64,000 bases of DNA. Source: Lichina pygmaea. Lineage: Eukaryota; Ascomycota; Lichinomycetes; Lichinales; Lichinaceae. The translations under genes were made by a program, and so were the position numbers. Positions within the stretch are counted from its first letter, which is position 1. Each line of letters starts with the position of its first letter. The notes beneath the pieces were generated by a model. It had not been told where the DNA came from. It was given only the letters and a program-made list of their open reading frames with translations, and did not search any database. Positions 22,801 through 33,450 of this stretch are shown here, piece after piece. Location of the stretch: the NCBI GenBank assembly GCA_963422465.1, contig OY730171.1, forward strand, positions 5,042,202 through 5,106,201, in the 5' to 3' direction.

Positions 22801-24975
22801 AGTTAAGCAGGAAAGAAAAATAAGAAGACAAGTGCTCAGAGAACAGGTAAGTCAAGAAGAGCTAGAGCAAGCAACCAAGCTCAAGAAGAAAGCAGTCAGA
22901 GAAGGCAAACAGAACACCTTCAGAAAACAAGTTCATGAGCTAGCTAGTTCCTCAAAATTCTGGAAGCTTGCAAAGTGGGGAAAATCAAAAGCTAACAAGA
23001 CCTCTGATCTTTCTCTGGTCCCAGATCTGGAAACTCAAGAAAGACTAGCCAAAAGCTTTAAGAAGAAGACAAAGACTTTCTCAGCTTAATTCTTTCCAAA
23101 AGCACTTGTTCCAGAACCAGGTACAGAAAGCCACCAGAATACCCCAGAGATCCAGCTCTCCCAGGAGGTTACCACTGAAGAAGTGGAGTAAATTCTGAAC
23201 AAGAAGAAATCTTTTACAGCGGAAGGAAAAAACAAGCTGCCAAATAGATTTCTGAAAGCTCTAAGTTCCAACTTCTGCCAAGCTATAGCTGTTCTCACAT
23301 CAACATGCTGGAGACTGGAATACTTTCCAGAGAGGTTGAAGAATGTGAAAACAGTCTGTCTAAGAAAACCTGGCAAAGGAATCTACAACCAAGCTAAAGT
23401 CTGGTACTCTATAGCTCTGCTAAACACAACTGGCAAGCTGATAGAAGCTATTACAACAGCCAGACTAAGCAAGGTAGTAGAAGAAGCTAAACTCTTGCCA
23501 GAAATCCAGATAGAGTTCAGAAAAGGCAGATCAACTGAATCAGCATTTTTTCTTCTAACTTCCCAAGTGGAAAAGTCTGGAAAGAAGGTATAGTTGTATC
23601 TCTACTTTCTCTGGATATCTCAGGAGTATATAATAGAGTTCTTCCAGAGATTCTTCCAAAGATTGTGGAGAGAAAAGAAATTCCTCTCTGGCTAACTTCT
23701 TAGATCTTCTCTTTCTGTACCAGATGTACTACCAGTCTAGTTTTTCATGACTCTGAGTCCTTTTCTATTTCTATTCACTGTGGAGTCTCCCAAGATTTCT
23801 TTTTGTCTTCTATTCTTTTTCTATTCTATATTTCTGAACTTCATGAGACTGTACATTCTTCTACTACTGGTGTTTCTGCTCTGGGATTTGCAGATAATAC
23901 AAATCTGCTTGTATTTGGACACTCTTTTAAAAGCAATCTTCTGAAGTTGAAGAATACATATCTTAAATGCCTATCTTGGGCTGCAAGACATGGAATAGTC
24001 TTCTCTTCTGAGAAATATAAAATTCTTTATTTTTCCAGAAGAAGATCAGACAATCTACAGCTTAAGCTTAGACTTGGGAATGTGATTCTAAAACCAAAAG
24101 AAGAAGTGTGAGTATTGGGAGTATACCTGGATACCAAACTCCACTGGCACAAACACCAGAGAATTATTCTTCAAAAAGTACAAAAAGCACTATCTTTTTT
24201 TTCTAGAATCTCTTACTCCACCTGGAGTTTTCCAGTTCTCACAGTATGTCTTGTGTATACTGCAATACTCAGATCTGTACTGAGCTATACAGTGGGGATT
24301 TGGTTCAACCTACTCAGAAAATCCTCTAATATTTCCTTTTTTACTATATTCCAAAAGAAATGTCTGAGACTTATTGGGAGTGCTTTCAAAGCCACTTCTT
24401 CTTTTCTATTAGAGAGTAAGCTTTTCCTTTTACCTCTAGATCTCTATTTTAAATTTTGCAGTCTGTTTTCTTTTTTCTATCCAAACCTCCTCTCTGAAAA
24501 ACTTTCTTGACAGTACTTTTTCCACTATTTCTTTCTATACTTCTTCACTGAGAAAATCTTTAAAGAAATTCTCAACTATCTCTCCTAATTGGAAGTTCAC
24601 TTGGTTAAGTCAAATAACTACTAACCAGGCTAGTTCAAAAAAAGAACTACAAATACTCTTTACTAAAGAGTGGGAAAATTAATAGAAGAAGAAGAAAAGA
24701 AGAAGCTATGCTGGATGGCAGGTGTTTTGCCAAAAACCTCACTACAACAATCTGAAGTTCTACAAAAAGCTACAGAAAGCTGAGGTAAGTCTACTACTGC
24801 AAACCAGAACTGGGAGAATTAGTCTAGTAAGTTTTCTTTTCAGAGCTGAAGTCTCTGACTTTCCTACCCTCTTATGCATGTGTAGTCAAGCAGAAAAGAC
24901 AGTAAAACATATTACCTTTTCATACTCTCTCTACTCAAGTCAAAGACAACATGTTCTCTTCAACCCTCAAGATTT
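19857..24975 (+). mobile_element. LINE B (type I Tad-like), 5' and main part
   Basis: A near full-length LINE starting at AAGGACCATCAC, the same 5' end as LINE F. The 5' UTR runs to about 20.5 kb. A badly broken ORF1 follows at about 20.6-21.8 kb (near 21.4 kb a zinc-knuckle-like region is seen). ORF2 begins near 21840 (TFLQYNVQKSQSVQELL). ORF2 shows the endonuclease motif SDHRPV (near 22530), the WWNQEI linker, reverse transcriptase with RSTESAFFLLTSQVEK, and LGFADNTNLL in place of FADD. Its C-terminal part is interrupted by many stops and frameshifts. At 24971-24975 (GATTT) it was split by Copia C2; it resumes at 40252, and after Gypsy G2 at 46850. Confidence 0.8.
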
Positions 24976-26009
24976 TGTTTGACTGTGAACACTACAGTAA
25001 GCAGTGGGAAGAAGAAGATAAGTGTCATGACTGATTGATTGATTAGGGAGAACTAGCTAATCATCTATATGTAGACACAAAGCTGATGTTTGCTTTAGAG
25101 TGACAGAAGGCTCTAGAAGGCATAAGGCAGATCCATGCAGGATCAACAGGAAACAATGTTGACAGAAGACAGCAGAGACACCACTGGGCAGCTCCATGCC
25201 AGATCAGCTGCACTATGCGGCAGTGCTATGCAGCAGCAGCAGGATCAACATCAAACACTCCCACTTGATCTGCTGCAACATCATGCAAGATCACTCTTGA
25301 CCTGCCTCAACACCATCAAGCTCTAGTTGTTGAATCAATCTTCTGAACTTGATCAGCCCTAATAGCTTTGCCAGTCTGTCTGCCACTGTGTTGTATGTTA
25401 GTAGGACTTTATTATCCCCAGCTTTCTTATCAGAGATCCTATTGCTGATTGATGCAGCTTGGCCAGTTGATCAGGTAGTCCTGGCTCAGGGGGTGGTTGT
25501 TGCAAGTCTTCTTTTTTTGGAGTTGCAACAGGCTTGCTGTTCTCTATGTGACAGTTCTCTAGCATCTTGTGAAGGTACTTCTTGCACAGTCTTAGATCTC
25601 TCTTGGCTTCCTGGTACATCCTAGACTCTGTCTTCATTTCAGAGACAGCAACTAATTCTCTGGCAGTTGGTTGGCCTTTGTTGAGACAGTTAGATCAGTG
25701 AAAAACTGGAACAGCAACTACTGCAGAAGTTGATCAGTTGGAACATCGACTTGATCATCTCCCACATGTGTTTAGCAGAGACACACTAGTGTGTGTGATC
25801 CAGGAGAAAGTCTTCAACACACATCTTGATGTTTCTGGTTTTTCAATCTTTGCAGGTAAAGCCTGGACTTTTTGATTCCTCATCAGTAGGATTGACACAC
25901 TGCCAAAAGTCTAACTGATCTAGAACATTCTCTGCCTTCCAGGCCCAATAACAGTAGTTCTCCATCCTCTTCAGCTTGGGCACTGTGGTGATGTATACCT
26001 TCTTGTCTG

Positions 26010-26443
26010 GGGCAGCATGGTGTAGCGGGAAGCTGGTGAGAGTTTCCCACTACGTGGCACCCATGACCCGGAACTAGTGGTGTCAGGCCTGGAGAACCTG
26101 ACTAAACTAGTCGTCAGTTTGAATCTGACCCACCCCACATTCTGCCACAAAAACCCCCGAGATTCATAGAACTTGTCTAAGATGTACTCCTCGCAAGATG
26201 TATGAAAACCCCCAAGAAATAGCTCACCCAATATCTGTCAAGATCCACAAAACCCTCATTACTGTGGTTTTCCTATTTCCTCTACGGGGTTTGGGGTTTT
26301 CCCACAGTACGTACACTACAAACCACAGGGTGTATAGTAAATGTGTGAGGTCTCCGAGTCAAGTCTACCAGAGACAAAAATCCTTCAAGAAGTTCTGCAT
26401 AGCTTAACAGCCAAATCAGTGTAAGAATCAAATCAAAATCAAA
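26010..26443 (+). mobile_element. tRNA-derived SINE, copy 1
   Basis: A 434-bp insertion flanked by a perfect 15-bp duplication ATACCTTCTTGTCTG (25995-26009 and 26444-26458). The head, about 127 nt, has an A-box-like TGGTGTAGCGGG and a B-box-like GTTTGAATC, expected for RNA polymerase III. Its 3' part forms a tRNA-like T arm and ends in CCACCCC. The tail (GAAGTTCTGCATAGCT...CAGCCAAATCAGTGTAAGAATC) matches the type II LINE 3' end and finishes in AATCAAA repeats. It is inserted in Copia C2. Confidence 0.88.
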
Positions 26444-26499
26444 ATACCTTCTTGTCTGATATTGTGGAGGTAGACTGCCATGGTGGCTGGCCTAATTGT

Positions 26500-26850
26500 T
26501 GTTGAGGATTGTGGGCAACTCTTCCTGAGCTCCCACTAGCAAAAGTGTCTTGGTGATAGCTGGGCAGCTTCTCAGAGCTCCCACTAACTGAAGATGTCTT
26601 GGTGACAGCTGGGTGGCTTCTCAGAGCTCCTAATTGACTGAAGATGTCTTGGTGACAGCTGGGCAGCTTCTCAGAGCTCCCACTGTCTGAAGGTGTCTTG
26701 GTGACATCTGGGCAGCTTCTCTCAGAGCTCCCACTTGACTGATTGTCTTCTTGGTGACAGCTGGGTAGCTTCTCAGAGCTCCCACTGTCCAGTTGTCTTG
26801 GTGATAGCTGGGCTGGGCTGCTTCTCAGAGCTTCTGGCACAAGCAACTTG
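26500..26850. repeat. ~60-bp minisatellite in Copia C2
   Basis: Six or so imperfect units of the form TGTCTTGGTGACAGCTGGG followed by CAGCTTCTCAGAGCTCCCACT. On the minus strand they read as GSSEKLPSCHQ-type peptides. The repeat sits on the gag side of the Copia fossil. Confidence 0.8.
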
Positions 26851-26993
26851 GGTGGCTAACTCAGAGCTCCCAATCACCAGTGATATTGACAGCTGCCAGG
26901 TAGTCTCTTGAGCTTCCTGGCCTGGCTTTCTCTCTTCTTTGTTGGTGACTGAGCTGAGCTTATAACCTGTTTGACTGTGAAAACTACAGTGAG

Positions 26994-29950
26994 TTTTTTT
27001 ATTTTATTTTATTCTTACTCTGATTTGGCTGGTGAGCTATGCAGAACTTCTAGATACATACTTTTTTTTCCCAGAAAACTAATGAAGGAATAAAAACTAA
27101 GACTTGGCTAAGACTAGGGAGTTATCTGGGAGAATATACAGTGTCTGGAGAAAATAAAATCACAGAGATGATAGGTTTTCTGGTAAGAGTTGGTGTGCTA
27201 AGTTAAACTGGTCTAGTCTTTTCAAAGACATAAACCAGAGAAGAAATTCTTTAAGCACTTTAGGCTTTTGAAGTAAAGTAGAGAAATTGTAGGAAAGAAA
27301 AGTGGCTTGCTGTCTTTAAGTAAGAAACTTGTTACAAGAGAAAGTGATATATTAAGCAGTCTCTTCTCCAAAACCACAGAAACAGAGGGGATTGGAAGTC
27401 TGGAATATTTGCTCTGAAAAGAAAGCTAGCTAATCCTATCCTTGCTGATAGAATCTGCAAGTAAAGACTAGCTTCAGCTTTTCTCAAGTCTTTGAAAACT
27501 TTGAGATTTTTCCTTTGGGGTAGTCTGCAAAATAGCTCCCAGACTGGAGAACACTTCTGTCTGTTTGCCTGCCATCTGGCTTCCCACTCTTTCTGAAACA
27601 CTTCTTGAAATTGCTTCTTAGAGTAATCTTGGTTAGTGGTTAGTTCTTCTAGCCATCTTGCTTTCCAGTTAGGTGTGACAGTAGACAGAGACTTTGGAGG
27701 TGTTCTCAGAGTAGAAACAAAAACAGTGATCTGGGAAAAGAGCTTATAGAGAAGTGAGGAGAGAGAATTAGAAGAAGTATTAGAAAAATAGAAAGATTGT
27801 AGGAAAGTTGCTGTTCTGAATTTGAACCAAAGATCAAGAGATGGTAGGAATAGTTCTCCTTCAATAAGAAATGTAGGAGTAGCTTTGAAGACACCTGCTA
27901 TAGTTTTTAGATATTTAGTCTGGAAAAGATTTAGAGAAGAAATATTAGAAGATTTTTTGTGGGGATTGAACCAGACTCCTACTGCATAGCTGAGAAGTGA
28001 TCTCAGTATTGCAGTGTAGACAAGTCCAGCAGAGAGAACAAGTAGACTCCATGTAGAAAAAGTAGTTCTGGAAAGTGCTGAGAAAAACTTGGAAGCTTTC
28101 TGTAACATGATTTTCTGGTGTTTTTTCCAGAGAAGCTTGGAATTATAGTGTAGTCCCAGAATACACACTTCTTGCTTAGGCTGTAGTACCACTTCTCCAA
28201 GTCTTAGACTAAGCTGAAGATTATCTGTTCTTCTTCTAGAAAAATAGAGAAGTTCATACTTTTCAGGTGCAAACTTCATTCCATGTTTTCTTGCCCAGTC
28301 TAAACACTTGGAGTGAGTAGACTTTAGCTTCAGGAGATTGCTTTTAAGAGAAGGGGAAAATGCCAGAAGGTTTGTATCATCTGCAAAGCCCAGAGCTGAT
28401 ACACCTTTCTCTGGTGTATGAACAATATTATGAAGATCTGAAATATAGAAAAGAAATAAAATAGGAGAGAGAGGTGAACCTTGAGAGACTCCACAGTATA
28501 CTGGAAACAAAGAAGACTCTGAATCATCAAAAACAAGAGAGGTTTTTCTTTGGGTAGTGAAAGAAAAGATCCAGTTAACAAACCAGCTGGGGATTCTTTT
28601 TCTCTCCAGGATTTTCTTGAGAATTTCTGGCAGAACTCTATCATAAGCTTCTGCATTATCCAGAGAAAGAAGACTGGCTACCATTCCTTCCTTCCAGACT
28701 TTTTCAACTTGGGAAGTGAGTAGAAATAGTGCAGACTCAGTTGATCTTCCTTTTCTAAAGTCCATCTGGATTTCTGGTAGCAGGTTTTCTTTCTCAGCTA
28801 GTTCACTTAGCTTTGTGGCTGCCAGAGCTTCCATCAGCTTCCCAATTGTGTTGAGAAGTGCTATTGGCCTCCAAGCTTTGGCATAGCAATAGGATCCTTT
28901 GCTAGACTTTCTTAAGTATATTGTTCTGGCTGCTTTGTATCTGTCAGGGAAATATTCTAGCTTCCAGCAGGCTTCCAGAACTTTGGCTATCTTTTCATTG
29001 AAAGAGTCTTCTAATACTTTTAGAAATCCATTAGGTAGAGTGTCTTTCCCAGGAGCTGTAAAAGGTTTTTTCTTTTTCAGAATATTGTGAATATCTTCTT
29101 TGGAGATTTCCTGAGATAGCTGGTGTTGTTGGTGGTTGGCTGGCTGGTCCTGAGATTCTGGTACTGGCTGGAGAGGTAGAGGGAAGAACTGGGTTTTGAA
29201 TACTTCTACTTTTTCTGTGAAAGTTCTGGCAGTTTCTCCATCTTGCTTTGTGAGCTCTGGAACAATTGGAAGTTCTGGTAGTTTGCCAGCTTTTTCTTTA
29301 CCCCACTTGGCTATTTTCCAGTGCTTTTGTGTTTCAGCCAGGTTCTGGAGTTGTTCTCTGAATATCTTTCTTTTAGTATTCTTGATCAGGTGTTTTTTTT
29401 TCTTTATTACCTTTTCAAGTTTGTAGACTGGTTCTTGGTTTTGGAAGACTTTTCTTCTTAGTTTTCTTTTCTCTTTAATTTTCTCTTTAATCTCTTGGTT
29501 CCACCAGGGAACAGTGTACTTTGAGTCTCTCAGAGGTCTTGTTGTCTTGTCAGCCAGTTCTTGAAGAGCTTTGTCCAGGTTCTCCAGATAGTTGTCCACT
29601 TCCTCTCTGTTAAGTAGTGGTGGAATAGAGGGAAGATTCTTAGCTTCTTTCTTGACTTGGTCCAGATCTAGTGTTCTCCAGTTTCTTTGGTGGGTTCTGG
29701 CTTTCTTTGGTGTTTCCAGACTTAGGATTGTCTGAACTGGTCTGTGGTCTGAACCTGTGTGGAAGTCTAGGTTAATCTGGGAAGAAATAAAGAAATTAAG
29801 AAGTGATATAGAAATAAAAAATAAGTCAATAGCAGAGAAGGGAGGCTCTGCCAGTGTTCTTGCTCTTGTTAGTGTGAAAGTTGCTATTGCCAGCTCTAGT
29901 CCTTGATCATCTGTGAGTTCTTTGAACTTAGTAGCTAGTTCAGAGTAGAG
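26994..29950 (-). mobile_element. LINE C (type II Tad-like), 5' truncated
   Basis: Inserted into the right LTR of Copia C2 with an 11-bp duplication ACTACAGTGAG (26983-26993 and 39980-39990). The last five 5' bases (39975-39979) lie beyond Gypsy G1. The 3' tail is at 26994-27060 (AATAAAATAAAAT and TTCTGCATAGCTCACCAGCC on the minus strand). From 29950 to 27332 one long frame is open. It covers the end of the endonuclease (SAIDLFFIS, GSDHRPV), the WWNQEI linker, reverse transcriptase (RKGRSTESALFLLTSQVEK, CGVSQGSPLSPILFLFYIS, ALGFADDTNLLAF) and the thumb/C-terminal region. Near 27390 the frame shifts, so the final C-x-C-x8-H-x4-C knuckle seen in LINE F is lost in this frame. It is the best-preserved reverse transcriptase in the window. 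Confidence 0.88.
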
Positions 29951-30583
29951 TGTTGCAGTCTGTACCATACTGTCCTATCCGAGTATAGGATTAGGGTGAG
30001 AGGTGGAAGGTGGGTTGGTTCTCGCAGGAGAGGAGTGTCAAGGAGTGTGAAGAAGTTTGGTGGAACGTGGTGGTGATGACACCTGATCAGTGGCTTCGTA
30101 CAAGATTGTATTGAAGTAGATCTAGTTGTCTGGATTACAACATGAGTTGAAGACAATCATTCCATAAGGGAACTATCACCAGACTATATAGTGCTCAGTC
30201 CGCGAGCTCAGTGAGCTCTGCTCACTTTGCTCACTTGTTCATGCATGCTGCAGTGAGCTGGGTGAGCTCTGCTCACTTTGCTCACTGTTCATGCACACTG
30301 CGGCAAGCTGGGCAAGCTCTGCTCACTCTGCTCACTTGTCCATGCATGCTGCAGTGAGCTGGGTGAGCTCTGCTCACTTTGCTCACTGTTCATGCACGCT
30401 GCGGCAAGCTGGGTGAGCTCTGCTCACTCTGCTCACGCATATGCATGCTGTGGCAAGCACCCCCTGGTCAGTCTCACCGGTCACGTGACTGTTTCCCATG
30501 TTATACTGCCTGGTACTTCTGTCCAGTATCCTGTCTGCTGCTTTCTGTGAGTATAAAGACTGTGTCCCTCCTGGGTTGTAACA
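29951..30583 (-). repeat. Left (3') LTR of Gypsy G1
   Basis: 633 bp, TGTTGCAGTC...GGTTGTAACA. It contains a minisatellite of about 54 bp (AGCTGGGTGAGCTCTGCTCAC units, about 30200-30450), with one unit more than the right LTR. It matches 39387-39969 and the first ~270 bases of the G3 LTRs. Confidence 0.9.
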
Positions 30584-30698
30584 CTATCCTCCTCTCCATC
30601 TTTCATCATCCTGATGAAATCCAGTCATACCTCCAAGGTCACGTGCAACTGTTAGCTGAACTCAGCTTACTGCTCAAATCCGCGATCAGAGTTTTGTT

Positions 30699-30941
30699 TT
30701 GTGTACACTCTGCGACTTTTGTGTTCTCTGTAGTTGTCTGTGCTTCCAGATGCCGGGAGAAGACGATAAGTTAAAATGTGCTGTGTGCACTCAGCGCAGG
30801 AGGTCTTGTGTCTCTGTGTCCTGGGAATCTTTGAACATGTCCCGGGACAACCTCTGTGAGTATGTGGCCACTGACAAGGCAACACACAACACACTTTTCA
30901 AACAACTTGCCATAGTGCAGGCTTGTCTGTCTCAGAAGTGA
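30699..30941 (+). CDS. Opposite-strand Zn2Cys6-like/coiled-coil reading frame of G1
   Basis: Open plus-strand frame tail-to-tail with the minus-strand pol of G1. Cysteines at 30711, 30720, 30741, 30777, 30786 and 30807 have the spacing C-x2-C-x6-C-x11-C-x2-C-x6-C, the fungal Zn(II)2Cys6 pattern. A helical, Leu-rich stretch follows (SWESLNMSRDNL). An ATG lies at 30750 within the cluster; the true start is not clear. It is a part of a fossil element, and no function is known. The same arrangement occurs in G2 and G3. Confidence 0.55.
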   Translation: MCTLCDFCVLCSCLCFQMPGEDDKLKCAVCTQRRRSCVSVSWESLNMSRDNLCEYVATDKATHNTLFKQLAIVQACLSQK

Positions 30942-31617
30942 AAGGTATTGGAGGGTGCCGAGGTCTGTGCAAGGCAGAAGCTTCAGTGCCTGGTGAAAGA
31001 GATGGAGTTGGATGGCGAGGATTTGACTTGATCAGTTATTGACACATCCCTCCTGCAGGCTGAGCTGTTCAGTCCTGCTCCTGCTGAAACTGTCGCAGAA
31101 GAAGCTGGCAGTTCACAAGATTCTTGAGTGGTTCCCAGGTATTTTCCAAGTCTGGGTATTCTTTCCACTTGACAAGGTAATGCTGACTTTTCCTAGCCAG
31201 GATCTGTTCAACTTCAAACTCTTGTTCCTCTTCAGGTTGATAATGAAATGTTTCCTGCAAGGGTGTGCTCTGGTCAGCTGGTTCAATCATCAGTATGTGA
31301 AAGTTTGGATGGACTCTGGCATCTCTTGGTAGTTGTATCTTGATGTTGACTGGTCCTGTTTTCTTTTTGACTGAAAATAGTCCGACCTTGATGTTGTTAA
31401 GTTTCTTTGTCTTTGGCTTTTTTGTTTTCCAATTTCTTGTGAGAAGGTAGACTTTATCCCCCTTCTTTAGCTGAGGTGCTATTTTTGTTTTCTTGTCCAT
31501 TTGACGTTGCATTTTTTTGAGGTCTCTTGAAGATAGTGCTTTATTATTGTGTGTGTTTGTCATAGGAGCTTGTCATGTTGGAGTGCTTTCTCTGTGTTTG
31601 GTGAAGCTCTGCTTGGT

Positions 31618-32058
31618 TTTTGATTTTGATTATATTTGATTCTTACACTGATTCGGCTGTTAAGCCATGCAGAACTTCTTGAAGGATTTTTGTCTCTGGT
31701 AGACTTGACTTGGGGACCTCACGCATTTACTGTATACCCTGTGGTTTGTAGTGTACATACTGTGGGAAAACCCCAAACCCTGTAGGGAAATAGGAAAACC
31801 ACAGTAATGAGGGTTTTGTGGATCTTGACAGATATTGGGTGAGCTATTTCTTGAGGGTTTTCATACATCTTGCGAGGAGTACATCTTAGACAAGTTCTAT
31901 GAATCTCGGGGGTTTTTGTGGCAGAATGTGGGGTGGGTCAGATTTGAACTGACGACTAGTTTAGTCAGGTTCTCCAGGCCTGACACCACTAGTTCCGGGT
32001 CATAGGTGCCACGTAGTGGGAAACTCTCACCAGCTTCCCGCTACACCATGCCACCCCT
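31618..32058 (-). mobile_element. tRNA-derived SINE, copy 2
   Basis: A 441-bp insertion in Gypsy G1 flanked by GCTCTGCTTGGT (31606-31617 and 32059-32070). The related element G3 has the uninterrupted site at about 59192-59204, an empty-site control. On the minus strand the head starts GGGGTGGCATGGTGTAGCGG. GGGGTGG can pair with CCACCCC, and GTCAG-TTCAAAT-CTGAC makes a perfect T arm. The tail ends in the type II LINE 3' sequence and AATCAAA-like repeats. Confidence 0.9.
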
Positions 32059-33450
32059 GCTCTGCTTGGTATTCCGATGTTCACATGTTGTCCAAAATTG
32101 GCAAAGAATAGTGATTTCTTTGTTGAGTCTGATCTGTGCTGGTTGATTGCCAGCTGTGCCACTGGTAATAACTGTACCTAATTGCTGTGGGTCTGGTTGA
32201 TGTAATGCTGTAAGTAAGTCTCCAGGACTTGGTTTGCTTGCTCTGTCTGGCTGTCAGTTCATGGGTGATAGGCTGTAGACATTTTGGGTTTTATTCCCAT
32301 GGCTGCACTGATTGTCTTCCAGTAGTTGGACATGAAGAGTTTGTCTCTGTCTATAATAATCATGATTGGAACTCTGTGGTCTCTGACCAATCTGTCCAGT
32401 AAGAGGTGTCCCAACTGTTCTACTGTATAGGTCTCCTTGAATAGTACCACTATTAGATATTTTGTGAATCTGTCCACTATCACCATAATCAAGTTGTAGG
32501 TGATTCCTGTGACTGGGTTTTTGGACTTGGGTAATTTTGTGATGAAGTCTATTGACACGTCTTCCCACAGGCCTCTTGGTATTGTGTTCGGGTGTCCTTC
32601 TCCATATGGCTTATATCTTCCGTGTTTGTTTTTCTAGCACAGTAGACATTTGCTGATGTAGCTTGTGACATGTTGTCAGAGGTTGATGATATTGTTCCCT
32701 GCCTGTTGGATAAGATCTGTGGTCTTGGTGATTCCTGGGTGACTATGTGCTGGGTTGTCGTGGTAGTTCCTTATTAATTCTTCAGTGTCTTTTGCTGGGA
32801 GCTTGTTGATCTGTGGTCAAGGCACCAGGTTCTCTTACTGGTCCTGCTGTAAGATTGTTCCTTGGTGTTCATCATCTTCCATGTGGTCTTTTTGTCAGCT
32901 TAGTGTGTCTGCTCTCCTGTTGTCTTGTCTGGGGGTGTACAAGATCTTGAACTTGTGTTACCCTAGGAGTTCAGCCTATCTGACTTGCTGTCTGTTCAGC
33001 TTCTTGGTTGTTGTGAATGTTGTCAGATTCTTGTGGTCTGTGAGAACAGTGAGTTCAGAACTACTTTCCACGTACACTCTCCAGTGTTTGAGTGTGTTGA
33101 CGACTACCAGTAGCTCTTTGTTGTGGATATCATAGTTTCACTCCACTTGTGTTATTTTTCGTGAGTAGTAGGCAACTGGGTGCCACTTGCTGTCTGCCTG
33201 TTGGTATAGACATGCTCCTACTGCCTGATCTGAAGTGTCTGTCTTGATTCATGTCAGTTGGCCTGTCTTGAAGTTGAGGAGAACTGGTTTCTTGGTGCAA
33301 GTGTCCTTGAGCTGCTGGAATACTTTTTGTTGTCTCTCCATCCACCAGTACTCCATATCCTTTTTTGTGAGTTCTGTCCGTGGTGTTACCATCTGTGAGT
33401 AGTTCTTGATGAACTGTCAGTTGAAGTTGGCAAATCCTAGGAAAGCTTGT

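Larger units (their letters stand above)
24976..26993 (-). mobile_element. Copia C2, left LTR, internal remnant and start of right LTR
   Basis: An old Ty1/Copia fossil on the minus strand. The left LTR is 24976-25257 (282 bp), beginning TGTTTGA and ending TCAAACA (7-bp inverted ends). The right LTR starts at 26968 and is interrupted at 26993; it resumes at 39991-40246. The target duplication GATTT lies at 24971-24975 and 40247-40251. A Copia reverse-transcriptase end is visible at 25637-25398 (CHIENSKPVATPKKEDLQ). A Ser-rich gag-side repeat lies at 26500-26850. A SINE sits inside. The element is broken, and much of it is absent. Confidence 0.75.

Noticed and set aside
26010-26140. A host tRNA gene
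   Set aside because: The tRNA-like head is far longer than a tRNA, is followed by a LINE-type tail, and sits between target duplications; it is a SINE.
29951-29968. Start codon of the 878-codon LINE C frame inside the G1 LTR
   Set aside because: The first residues come from the LTR by chance read-through; the LINE was cut there by G1 and has no start of its own.
30278-30774. Cys/His-rich plus frames in the G1 LTR
   Set aside because: They are translations of the ~54-bp LTR minisatellite and do not match any family.
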